From: Rhodococcus phenolicus
GTDB taxonomy: Bacteria > Actinomycetota > Actinomycetes > Mycobacteriales > Mycobacteriaceae
Assembly (NCBI RefSeq): GCF_001646785.1
Contig: NZ_LRRH01000080.1
Coordinates: 1 to 58,802 of the forward strand
Length of the DNA stretch: 58,802 bases
Direction: 5' to 3'
The position numbers and the translations under genes are program-made. Position 1 is the first letter of the stretch, and the number at the start of each line of letters is the position of its first letter. This document shows, in pieces, positions 51,775 to 58,802 of the stretch. Under the pieces are notes generated by a model. The model was not told the origin of the DNA and did no database searches. It worked only from the letters and a program-made list of their open reading frames with translations.

Positions 51775-52743
51775 TCAGGCGAGGCGGCCGTGCACACGCA
51801 GCCGGGCGATGCCGCCGTCCGGATACACGTCGAGCCGAACGAACCGCAGCGGGCCGTCCGCGTCGACCCGGAACCGGTGCCGGCAGTCCGGGAGCAACTC
51901 GACCCGCGGCACCAGCGTCACCCACGACGATTCGTCGGAAAGCGCGGACTCGTCGGCTGTTCCGGTCAACCGTGCCCAGCCGGGTGCGTTTCCGAGGAAG
52001 TAGGAGGTGTCGATCTCGACGTGCTCGATCAGGCCCGCACCGGCGAGGCGCACCACGACGTGGTCGTTGCCGTCGTCGCGGCGTCGTGCGTTCTCCCACC
52101 CCTCGCCCATGTGACGGGCGCGGCCGAGACCGATGATGTTCCGCGGCGACGAATAGAAGCGGTTCGAGCAGTCCACGACATCCCCACCGTTCTCGAGCGC
52201 GGCGAGATCGATGGTGCCGGTGAGGAACAACGGATCCGGTCGCGGCTCCCCGTGCACGCGCAGCCGCGCCACCCCGCCGTCGGGAAAGATGTTGAGCCGC
52301 ACATGGGTCCACCGCTTCTCGCTCGCCACCGGGAACCCGTTTGCGGTGTCGCCCAGCAGTGCGACCTTGTCGAGGATCGGCTCCCACGGCGCGTCCTGCA
52401 ACTGCGCTGCCGATTGATATCCCTCGACGCAGAGTCCGTCGATCGACGCGAACGGGGGATAGTTGCCGGTGAACCACGCAGTGTCGATCACGACGCCGCG
52501 GACGACGCCGGGCACCCCGAGCCGGACGATCGCGTAGTCGTGCCCGGGCTCTCGGCGGCGACGGGTCTCCCACCCGTCGTACACCTTGCCCTTGTGCCCG
52601 AAGTCGCTCACGTCGTGCGCCGCAGGTTCCGGACTGATGAGATTCTCTCTCTGGGCGAACAATTCGTCGTTCGCGAACATCACCGAGCCGGCCAGCGCGC
52701 GCGACGCGAGATCGGGCAACTGCAGGAAATCCGGGGTGCTCAT
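51775..52743 (-). CDS. alc: allantoicase
   Basis: This 322-residue enzyme hydrolyses allantoate to ureidoglycolate and urea. The protein consists of two similar halves, as in all allantoicases: VVIDTAWFTGNYPP in the first and VEIDTSYFLGNAPG in the second, each followed by LNIFPDGGVARLRVHG or LDVYPDGGIARLRVHG. It starts at ATG 52741-52743, overlapping the allantoinase stop. The choice of allantoicase rather than allantoate amidohydrolase means the pathway releases urea; no urease is in the window. Confidence 0.93.
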   Translation of the reverse strand: MSTPDFLQLPDLASRALAGSVMFANDELFAQRENLISPEPAAHDVSDFGHKGKVYDGWETRRRREPGHDYAIVRLGVPGVVRGVVIDTAWFTGNYPPFASIDGLCVEGYQSAAQLQDAPWEPILDKVALLGDTANGFPVASEKRWTHVRLNIFPDGGVARLRVHGEPRPDPLFLTGTIDLAALENGGDVVDCSNRFYSSPRNIIGLGRARHMGEGWENARRRDDGNDHVVVRLAGAGLIEHVEIDTSYFLGNAPGWARLTGTADESALSDESSWVTLVPRVELLPDCRHRFRVDADGPLRFVRLDVYPDGGIARLRVHGRLA

Positions 52744-54104
52744 GAAGATCCTTCCGAGGGTGGACGGGTGAGCAGGCCGCCGCGCGGCGCGGGGTCCTGG
52801 GTCGCATCGAGGGTGACGGTGAGCGGAGTGCCGGCCAGCCACGAGTGCCGGACCACCCCTGCCAGTGCCATCTCCGCGTAGGGGGTGACGGCATTGCGGT
52901 GGTGCAGCCGGTCGGGGAACACGACGAACGCGTCGTCGGGCGCGAAGACGCAGAGGTCGGCGGTGTTGCCGGCGGCAATCCCGCCGCGGTCGGCCAAACC
53001 CACCAGACTACTTGTGTTGCTTCCCATCCAGCGCACGACATCGACGAGGGTGTGACCGCGGCGGCGTGCCTCGGACCAGACGATGGGCAGGCCCAGTTGC
53101 AGCGACGAGATGCCACCCCAGGCCTCCCCGAAATCACCGCTGGTGAACTTCTTCAGTTCGGGGGTACACGGCGAATGGTCGGAGACGACGCAATCGATCG
53201 TGCCGTCGGCGAGTCCACGCCACAGCCCCTCCCGGTTGCCCGCTTCGCGGATCGGCGGACAGCACTTGAAATGTGTGGAACCATCGAGGATTTCCTCACT
53301 GAACAGCGACAGGTAGTGCGGGCACGTCTCGGCGGTGATGCGAACTCCGTCCGCCTTCGCGGCGGCCAGCATCGGCAGGCTCCCGGCGTCGGACAGGTGC
53401 AGGATGTGCACGCGGCAGCCGGTTTCCCGTGCCCCGTCGATCACCTGTGCGACAGCCCGGGATTCGGCGACGGGTGGCCGTGACCGCAGAAAATCGGCAT
53501 AGTGACGCCCGGACGCCGGCGTCTGCGCGTCGAGGGTCGGGCCGTCCTCGGCGTGCACGATGAGAAGCCCGTCGAACTCGGCGATCTCGCGCATCGCCGC
53601 GACCATCTGTTCTCCGTCCAGGGGCGGATACTCGTCGAGGCCCGAATAGGCCAGGAAGCACTTGAATCCGTACACACCCTCGTCCCACAACGCGCGCAGG
53701 TGGCCGAGATTGCCGGGGACGACACCACCCCAGAACCCGACATCGACGGTCGTCTGCCCGATCGCGGTCGCGCGCTTGACTTCCAGTGCCGCGACGTCGA
53801 TCGTCGACGGAATCGAGTTGAGCGGCATGTCGATCACCGTGGTGACGCCCCCGGCCGCCGCGGCCCGCGTGGCGCTCGCGAAGCCCTCCCATTCCGTCCG
53901 GCCCGGATCGTTGATGTGCACGTGTGTGTCGACGAGGCCGGGAAGCAGCACCTCGTCGTCGGCGAGGACGATCTCGTCCGCACCGGCGGGTAACGCCGTG
54001 TCGTAACCGTCGACGGCGGCGATGCGGCCCGCCTGTAACGTCACGGCGCAGGCGATGTCGCGGTCGCCGACGATCGCGCGGCGGGCACGGATCACGGTGG
54101 TCAC
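52740..54104 (-). CDS. allB: allantoinase
   Basis: This 454-residue cyclic amidohydrolase opens allantoin to allantoate. It has the metal motif VDTHVHINDPGRTEWEGF, the carboxylated-Lys segment GFKCFLAYSG, HAED, HILHLSDA and the Asp in VVSDHSPC. The GTG start at 54102-54104 overlaps the aldolase gene's stop (GTGA), and its own stop overlaps the allantoicase start. The three genes aldolase, allantoinase and allantoicase are therefore one translational unit. Confidence 0.94.
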   Translation of the reverse strand: MTTVIRARRAIVGDRDIACAVTLQAGRIAAVDGYDTALPAGADEIVLADDEVLLPGLVDTHVHINDPGRTEWEGFASATRAAAAGGVTTVIDMPLNSIPSTIDVAALEVKRATAIGQTTVDVGFWGGVVPGNLGHLRALWDEGVYGFKCFLAYSGLDEYPPLDGEQMVAAMREIAEFDGLLIVHAEDGPTLDAQTPASGRHYADFLRSRPPVAESRAVAQVIDGARETGCRVHILHLSDAGSLPMLAAAKADGVRITAETCPHYLSLFSEEILDGSTHFKCCPPIREAGNREGLWRGLADGTIDCVVSDHSPCTPELKKFTSGDFGEAWGGISSLQLGLPIVWSEARRRGHTLVDVVRWMGSNTSSLVGLADRGGIAAGNTADLCVFAPDDAFVVFPDRLHHRNAVTPYAEMALAGVVRHSWLAGTPLTVTLDATQDPAPRGGLLTRPPSEGSS

Positions 54105-55378
54105 AGCTGCTGTCCCTTCTCGATGGTGTGGCCGGCGAGGCGCCGAAGGTCCGCTGCCCCGATGCCGGTGCGGCCGTGCACCTCGCCGGCGGTGAGGGCC
54201 CCGCAGCCCAGGCCGCGCAGCAGGAACGACGCCAGGGCACGTGCGGTGGCCGGTTCGTCGAGGTAGCCGGAGTCGGCGCGGCCGACGTACGCGGCGATTC
54301 GGTCCGCGGAAGTGGGGAAGGAGCGGCGGTAGAACGCGAAGGTCGCGGCGAACCGGGTGGGTAGTTGCGCCGGGTGCAGGTCCCAGCCCTGATGGAAACC
54401 GCGGCGCAGCGACCGGTCGACCAGCCGCGCGTGCAGCGCCCACGCGCGGCGGATCTCCTCGGCGGTGCCCACCGGGATCCGGTTGGTGGACCCGTCGGAC
54501 AGGAACACACCGGTGCCGGCGGCCGCGACCTGCATGGTGGCCTTGGCGTGGTCGGCGACCGGATGATCCATCGCCTGATATTCGGCCGCGATACCGCACG
54601 CCGCCGAGTAGTCGTACGTGCCGTAGTGCAGGCCCGAGCAGCGGCCGGCGGCAGCGTGGATCATCGCCGCGACCTGTGCGGTGCCGTCGGGTCCGCAGAT
54701 CGCCTGCGGCGTCTCGATCTGGATCTCGAAGCGCAGCGGCACGGTGAGCGAATACGTGGACTCCAGGTGCTCGCACACCGTCACCATCGCCGAAACCTGC
54801 TCGGGTGAAGTGACCTTCGGGAGGGTCACCACGAAACCGTCAGGAAGGGAACCGTTCTCGGAGACGGAGCCCACGAATTCGTCCAGCGTCCGGACACCGC
54901 GCCTGCGGGTGGCCGCCTCGAAACACTTGAACCGGATGCCGGAGAACGGAGTTGCCGTACCGCTTGCCCGGAGGTCCGCCGCGGCCCGTGCGACGTGCGA
55001 GTCCTCGTCGGCGTCGCGGTCGGCGGCCGGTACCTCTGACTGGGGGAATCCGTCCTCGAAGTCGATGCGCAGATCCTCGATCGGTTCGGACTCGAGCTTG
55101 GCCAGCACGAGGGGCAGAACCTCCTCGGCAATACCGTGCTCGATCCCGGTGACGGCGGCGAGATCGGAGGCATCGGTGATGTTCTCCGAGAACACCTGCC
55201 GGGCCTGCTCGCCCCACGCTCCGACGGTGCCGGCGTCGTAGCGGTCGCCCGGTACGTACACGGTGTGCACCGGCTGCCGGCCGGGCCGTGGCCCCGGGTA
55301 GGCGGCAGCGTACGCGGCATCGACAGGGCCCAGCGTCTCGTCGAGCACCGAGTACAGCCGTTCGAGCCCGTCCGACAT
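54101..55378 (-). CDS. HpcH/HpaI-CitE-like aldolase of the allantoin operon
   Basis: This 425-residue protein belongs to the CitE/malyl-CoA lyase-like TIM barrels: LRIDFEDGF and a mid-protein PLRFEIQIETPQAI carry the acidic metal ligands, and HYGTYDYSAACG follows. The C-terminal ~90 residues include a helical extension. It starts at ATG 55376-55378 and is translationally coupled to allantoinase. Homologues with this layout are known next to allantoin genes in actinobacteria without an assigned reaction that I can name. Cleavage of ureidoglycolate or condensation of the glyoxylate produced are the obvious possibilities. Confidence 0.75.
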   Translation of the reverse strand: MSDGLERLYSVLDETLGPVDAAYAAAYPGPRPGRQPVHTVYVPGDRYDAGTVGAWGEQARQVFSENITDASDLAAVTGIEHGIAEEVLPLVLAKLESEPIEDLRIDFEDGFPQSEVPAADRDADEDSHVARAAADLRASGTATPFSGIRFKCFEAATRRRGVRTLDEFVGSVSENGSLPDGFVVTLPKVTSPEQVSAMVTVCEHLESTYSLTVPLRFEIQIETPQAICGPDGTAQVAAMIHAAAGRCSGLHYGTYDYSAACGIAAEYQAMDHPVADHAKATMQVAAAGTGVFLSDGSTNRIPVGTAEEIRRAWALHARLVDRSLRRGFHQGWDLHPAQLPTRFAATFAFYRRSFPTSADRIAAYVGRADSGYLDEPATARALASFLLRGLGCGALTAGEVHGRTGIGAADLRRLAGHTIEKGQQL

Positions 55379-55457
55379 GCTGCCTCCCGCCGTTCGATTC
55401 CGACTTCGATGTTTCCACCTCGACAGCAGACGGTAACGGCGACATGTCAATCGGTTG

Positions 55458-55472
55458 GTTACCCAGGGTAAC
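55458..55472. promoter_or_regulatory. dyad upstream of the allantoin operon
   Basis: GTTACC-CAG-GGTAAC is a perfect 6+6 inverted repeat 80 bases before the aldolase start, in the 120-base gap after the IclR gene. The left arm runs within TTGGTTA, which resembles the core of the PucR box known from B. subtilis. It is a candidate operator for the operon. Confidence 0.5.
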
Positions 55473-55498
55473 GGTGGTGTTACGCGGCAGCCGCCGGA

Positions 55499-56272
55499 TC
55501 AGCGCTGGTGCCCGCGCAGCAGCTGCGTGAGCCGGTGCGCCTCGCGCAGCAGCAGTTCGCCGAGCTCGGGGCGACGATCCTCCCGGAAGCGGCTCTCCAC
55601 CCCGGTCACGCTCAACGCCCACGCCGGCGAATCACGATGATCGAACACCGCGGCACCCATGCCCCAACTGCCCTCGACGAGCAGCGCCGGGTTCGTCGAG
55701 TAGCCGGTCAGCCGAGTCGCTGCGATACGTTCCTCGAGGGCGGCCCGGCTGTGAGGCTGCCCCCATCCGTCGGTGAGATCGGTCCGGGACAGGTACTCGT
55801 CGATGTCGTGGTCGGGCAGATGCGACAGGATCACCAGTCCCGCCGACGCGACCCCCAGGGGCAGCCGCCGGCCCACGTGCAGCACGTGCGAGCGCAACGG
55901 GAAACTGCCCTCCTCGCTCGCCAGGCACACCGTGCCGTCACCGCGGCGAGCCGACAGGTGCGCGGTCTCTCCCGTCTCCCTCGCCAGGCCGCGCAGGATC
56001 TCGCCGGCCAGATCGGTGATGTCGTAGCGCTCGGCCGCGAGCGACCCCAGCAGGTACAGCTCCGGCCCCAGCGACCACCGGCCCGACCTGGGGTCGCGGT
56101 CGACGAGACCCTCCTCGGCGAGGGACGTCAGCAGCCGGTGCGCGGTGGGCCGGGCCAGCCCGGTTGCGCGTGCCAGATCGGTGGTCGACGATCCGTGCGG
56201 TTCGAACCCCGCAACGGCCCGCAGCAGCGCACTCACCCGACTGATCACCTGCGGTCTCTGTTCACCGTCCAC
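55499..56272 (-). CDS. IclR-family transcriptional regulator
   Basis: This 257-residue regulator has a winged helix-turn-helix (SSTTDLARATGLARPTAHRLLTSLAEEGLVDRD, residues 27-60) and an IclR effector domain (TGETAHLSARRGDGTVCLAS, RLPLGVASAGLVIL). The GTG start at 56270-56272 is used. It is divergent from scoAB-thiolase and upstream of the allantoin operon on the same strand; two near-identical 17-base dyads lie between it and scoA. It could control acetoacetate use, allantoin use, or both. Confidence 0.88.
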   Translation of the reverse strand: MDGEQRPQVISRVSALLRAVAGFEPHGSSTTDLARATGLARPTAHRLLTSLAEEGLVDRDPRSGRWSLGPELYLLGSLAAERYDITDLAGEILRGLARETGETAHLSARRGDGTVCLASEEGSFPLRSHVLHVGRRLPLGVASAGLVILSHLPDHDIDEYLSRTDLTDGWGQPHSRAALEERIAATRLTGYSTNPALLVEGSWGMGAAVFDHRDSPAWALSVTGVESRFREDRRPELGELLLREAHRLTQLLRGHQR

Positions 56273-56284
56273 CGACCCAGCATA

Positions 56285-56301
56285 CGTTCACTCAGTGAAC
56301 G
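56285..56301. promoter_or_regulatory. IclR-type operator, copy 1
   Basis: CGTTCAC-TCA-GTGAACG is a perfect 7+7 inverted repeat 12 bases upstream of the IclR start. A near copy lies at 56409-56425. Position over the regulator's own start region suggests autoregulation. Confidence 0.7.
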
Positions 56302-56408
56302 CGACGCCGACAGCCATTCCGGCGAGCGAGCAATCTCTGTAGGGTTGTCGCATACCCCTTGAAATGCGCGTCTGCTCCCTCTGTAGTTAGTAACGTTCGA
56401 TGCGTCCT

Positions 56409-56425
56409 CGTCCACCCAGTGAACG
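56409..56425. promoter_or_regulatory. IclR-type operator, copy 2
   Basis: CGTCCAC-CCA-GTGAACG repeats the copy at 56285-56301 with one change in the left arm and one in the spacer. It lies 52 bases before the scoA start, where it could control the scoAB-thiolase promoter. Confidence 0.68.
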
Positions 56426-56477
56426 CATCCGTAGGGCCGGCACCACACGGCCGAGGTTTCCCGAGAGAGGTCATGGA

Positions 56478-57245
56478 ATGGCAACGAAAGTGTTCGACAC
56501 AGCCGCGGCGGCCGTCGCGGACGTGTCCGACGGCGCGACGCTCGCCGTCGGCGGATTCGGCCTGTGTGGCATCCCCGACGTCCTGATCCAGGCGCTCGTC
56601 GACTCCGGTGTCGGCGATCTCGAAGTCTTCTCCAACAACTGCGGCGTCGACGACCACGGCCTGGGCCTGCTGCTCAACGAGCACCGTGTTCGCCGGGTCG
56701 TCGCGTCCTACGTCGGCGAGAACAAGGAGTTCGCCCGCCAGTACCTCGCGGGTGAACTCGAGGTCGAGCTGACCCCGCAGGGCACCCTCGCCGAGCGGCT
56801 GCGGGCGGGTGGCGCCGGCATCCCCGCCTTCTTCACCCCCGCCGGTGTCGGCACCCCCGTCTCGGATGGTGGCCTGCCGTGGCGGTACGCGTCCGACGGC
56901 TCCGTCGCGGTGGCCTCGCCGCCGAAGGAGACCCGTGTCTTCGGCGACAAGCGGTACGTGATGGAACTCGGCATCAATGCCGACTTCGCGCTCGTGCACG
57001 CCGTCAAGGGCGACACCGCGGGCAACCTCGTCTTCGACAAGACCGCGATGAACTTCAACCCGCTGGCCGCGATGGCCGGGAAGATCACGATCGCTCAGGT
57101 CGAGGAACTCGTCGAGCCCGGCGACATCGACCCCGCGCAGGTGCACCTGCCCGGCATCTTCGTCAAGCGGATCGTGCACACCGGCCCGCAGAACAAGCGC
57201 ATCGAGAAGCGCACCGTGACGGCATCGGAAGGAGCGGCACAGTGA
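56478..57245 (+). CDS. scoA: succinyl-CoA:3-ketoacid CoA-transferase subunit A
   Basis: This 255-residue subunit is of a family I CoA-transferase: [67 protein letters not shown]. The match to ScoA-type acetoacetate enzymes is closer than to PcaI, but 3-oxoadipate transferases are near relatives. It starts at ATG 56478 and overlaps scoB by GTGA. With the thiolase downstream it would convert acetoacetate to two acetyl-CoA at the expense of succinyl-CoA. Confidence 0.9.
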   Translation: MATKVFDTAAAAVADVSDGATLAVGGFGLCGIPDVLIQALVDSGVGDLEVFSNNCGVDDHGLGLLLNEHRVRRVVASYVGENKEFARQYLAGELEVELTPQGTLAERLRAGGAGIPAFFTPAGVGTPVSDGGLPWRYASDGSVAVASPPKETRVFGDKRYVMELGINADFALVHAVKGDTAGNLVFDKTAMNFNPLAAMAGKITIAQVEELVEPGDIDPAQVHLPGIFVKRIVHTGPQNKRIEKRTVTASEGAAQ

Positions 57246-57922
57246 CCGGAGAGAAGGCGACGACCGACAAGAAGGGCTGGAGCCGCAACGAGATGGCGGC
57301 CCGCGCGGCCGCCGAGATGGTCGACGGCGAGTACGTCAACCTCGGTATCGGCCTGCCCACCCTCATCCCGGGTTACCTGCCCGCCGATGTGCACGTCACG
57401 CTGCACTCGGAGAACGGCATCCTCGGCACCGGACCGTACCCGACCGAGGACAAGATCGACCCCGATCTGATCAACGCGGGCAAGGAGACCGTGACGGTCA
57501 ATCCGGGCGCTGCGTTCTTCGACTCGGCGACGTCCTTCGGGATGATCCGCGGCGGGCACATCGACACCGCGGTCCTCGGTGGGATGCAGGTCTCCCGCAC
57601 CGGCGACCTCGCCAACTGGATGGTCCCCGGCAAGATGGTCAAGGGCATGGGCGGCGCCATGGACCTCGTACACGGGGCGAGCCGGGTCATCGTGGTCATG
57701 GAACACACCGACCGCGACGGCAACCCCAAGATCGTCGATACCTGCACCCTCCCGCTGACCGGCCAGGGCGTGGTCGACCGCATCATCACCGATCTGGCCG
57801 TCATCGACGTGGCCGAGGGCGGCACGCTCGTGCTGCGCGAACTCGCGCCCGGGGTCACGGTCGACGACGTGATCGCCGCGACCGGCACACCCCTCGAGAT
57901 CCCCGCCGGCGAACTCGTCTGA
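57242..57922 (+). CDS. scoB: succinyl-CoA:3-ketoacid CoA-transferase subunit B
   Basis: This 226-residue subunit contains the catalytic Glu in [15 protein letters not shown] and the GG-rich [18 protein letters not shown] segment typical of family I transferases. The GTG start overlaps the scoA stop. Codons are mainly C-ending, in contrast with the thiolase gene that follows after 43 bases. Confidence 0.92.
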   Translation: MTGEKATTDKKGWSRNEMAARAAAEMVDGEYVNLGIGLPTLIPGYLPADVHVTLHSENGILGTGPYPTEDKIDPDLINAGKETVTVNPGAAFFDSATSFGMIRGGHIDTAVLGGMQVSRTGDLANWMVPGKMVKGMGGAMDLVHGASRVIVVMEHTDRDGNPKIVDTCTLPLTGQGVVDRIITDLAVIDVAEGGTLVLRELAPGVTVDDVIAATGTPLEIPAGELV

Positions 57923-57965
57923 TTTTCCGAAAGCTCTTTCCCCACAACATCACCGGAGTCCCACA

Positions 57966-58802
57966 ATGTCTGCTTCGCCGAACACCACTGTCATCGTTGC
58001 CGGTGCCCGCACCCCCATGGGGCGTTTGCAGGGTGCGTTGAAGGACTTCTCGGGGTCGGATCTGGGTGGGGTCGCGATCGCGGGTGCGTTGGCCAGGGCG
58101 GGGGTGGCGCCGGAGCAGGTCGAGTACGTGATCATGGGTCAGGTGCTCACCGCCGGGGCCGGGCAGATCCCGGCGCGGCAGGCCGCGGTGGCGGCGGGTA
58201 TCCCGATGGATGTGCCGGCGTTGACGATCAACAAGGTGTGCCTGTCGGGGATCAACGCGATCGCGATGGCCGATCAGCTGATCCGGGCGGGGGAGTTCGA
58301 GATCGTCGTGGCCGGTGGGCAGGAGTCGATGTCGCAGGCTCCGCATCTGCTGGAGAAGTCGCGGTCCGGGTTCAAGTACGGGGATGTGACGTTGCGGGAT
58401 CACATGGCGTTCGACGGGTTGCACGATATTTTCACTGATCAGGCGATGGGGAATCTGACCGAGTCCGCGAACAGCGGGGAGCGGTTCGTCTCGCGGGCCG
58501 AGCAGGATGCGTTCGCGGCGGCTTCGCATCAGAATGCGGCGCGGGCGTGGAAGGACGGGGTGTTCGACGACGAGGTGGTGCCGGTGTCGATTCCGCAGCG
58601 GAGGGGGGATGCGGTGGAGTTCGCCTCCGATGAGGGGATCCGGGCGGAGACGACGGTGGAGTCGTTGGGCAGGTTGCGGCCGGCGTTCGCGAAGGACGGG
58701 ACGGTCACGGCGGGGTCGGCGTCGCAGATTTCCGATGGTGCGGCGGCGGTGGTGGTGATGAGCCGGGCCAGGGCCGAGGAGTTGGGTGTGGAGTGGATCG
58801 CG
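57966..58802 (+). CDS. acetyl-CoA acetyltransferase (thiolase), cut by the window end
   Basis: 279 codons are visible without a stop; a full thiolase is about 390-400. The sequence [27 protein letters not shown] and the active-site Cys in [15 protein letters not shown] identify a degradative acetyl-CoA acetyltransferase of AtoB type. The His and second Cys motifs lie beyond the window. Context with scoAB supports acetoacetyl-CoA cleavage. From about 58020 the codon use changes to G-ending synonyms (many TTG, GGG, TCG, GTG), unlike the C-ending codons of scoAB, a possible mark of separate origin. Confidence 0.9.
   Translation, partial: MSASPNTTVIVAGARTPMGRLQGALKDFSGSDLGGVAIAGALARAGVAPEQVEYVIMGQVLTAGAGQIPARQAAVAAGIPMDVPALTINKVCLSGINAIAMADQLIRAGEFEIVVAGGQESMSQAPHLLEKSRSGFKYGDVTLRDHMAFDGLHDIFTDQAMGNLTESANSGERFVSRAEQDAFAAASHQNAARAWKDGVFDDEVVPVSIPQRRGDAVEFASDEGIRAETTVESLGRLRPAFAKDGTVTAGSASQISDGAAAVVVMSRARAEELGVEWIA

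Noticed and set aside
56478-58802. pcaI-pcaJ-pcaF (3-oxoadipate branch) with PcaR
   Set aside because: The IclR context fits, but the transferase resembles ScoAB and the thiolase begins like AtoB acetyl-CoA acetyltransferases rather than PcaF; no other pca gene is present.
1-58802. CRISPR arrays, tRNA or rRNA genes, prophage or integrase genes
   Set aside because: I found no regularly spaced repeats, cloverleaf sequences or mobile-element proteins on either strand.

Overview
The window is high-GC actinobacterial chromosomal DNA, most like Rhodococcus, Nocardia or a relative. The signs are strongly GC-biased third codon positions, frequent GTG starts, many GTGA/ATGA stop-start overlaps, a leaderless polycysteine attenuator peptide of the actinobacterial type, and gene families typical of Mycobacteriales. 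Genes lie almost end to end; no stretch over 300 bases lacks one. I saw no tRNA, rRNA, CRISPR array, insertion sequence or phage gene.

Layout. (1) 130-9660: a secreted small protein, a globin-reductase fusion, an OpuC-type ABC importer, a cysteine dioxygenase behind a polycysteine leader, an amidohydrolase and a nitrate-sensor-type histidine kinase. (2) 9912-19245: a purine-to-allantoin block with a LysR regulator, OHCU decarboxylase, HIU hydrolase, uricase, a PucR regulator, an 8-oxoguanine-deaminase-like enzyme and a two-gene xanthine dehydrogenase. (3) 19273-21484: a divergent LysR/MFS pair. (4) 21427-34442: a divergent ABC ATPase and a tightly packed plus-strand operon closed by a strong terminator. 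It holds a deaminase-like amidohydrolase, a double-length ABC permease, a solute-binding lipoprotein, a lone Rieske protein, a GST-like protein, a two-subunit TPP decarboxylase, a GMC oxidoreductase, a second amidohydrolase, an oxygenase catalytic subunit without a Rieske domain, and an aldehyde dehydrogenase. (5) 34593-42359: a CO-dehydrogenase-type molybdenum hydroxylase (form II signature) with its maturation genes. (6) 42614-44919: ahpC-ahpF. (7) 44973-48428: a glutaryl-CoA dehydrogenase/CoA-transferase operon opposite a LacI regulator. (8) 48429-55378: a hydrolase, a 2-oxoglutarate oxygenase, a nucleobase permease, then allantoicase, allantoinase and a CitE-like aldolase. (9) 55499-58802: an IclR regulator opposite scoA-scoB and a thiolase cut by the window end.

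Together the window encodes nearly the whole route from purines through urate and allantoin to ureidoglycolate, split into two blocks around accessory operons.

Two systems stand out. First, the operon at 22625-34442 separates a Rieske cluster protein (C45/H47/C64/H67) and a mononuclear-iron catalytic subunit (N106/D109/H112/H117/D233) into two genes and adds a GST-like protein translationally coupled to the Rieske gene. This recalls NdmCDE, the methylxanthine N7-demethylase of Pseudomonas putida, but sits in a new context with deaminase-like amidohydrolases and a TPP decarboxylase; it may degrade a methylated purine or similar heterocycle. Second, the cysteine dioxygenase has a leaderless leader peptide with a CGCCCHC tract. 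The codons just before the tract are perfectly complementary over 9 bases to the dioxygenase ribosome-binding site, which gives a readable attenuation mechanism.
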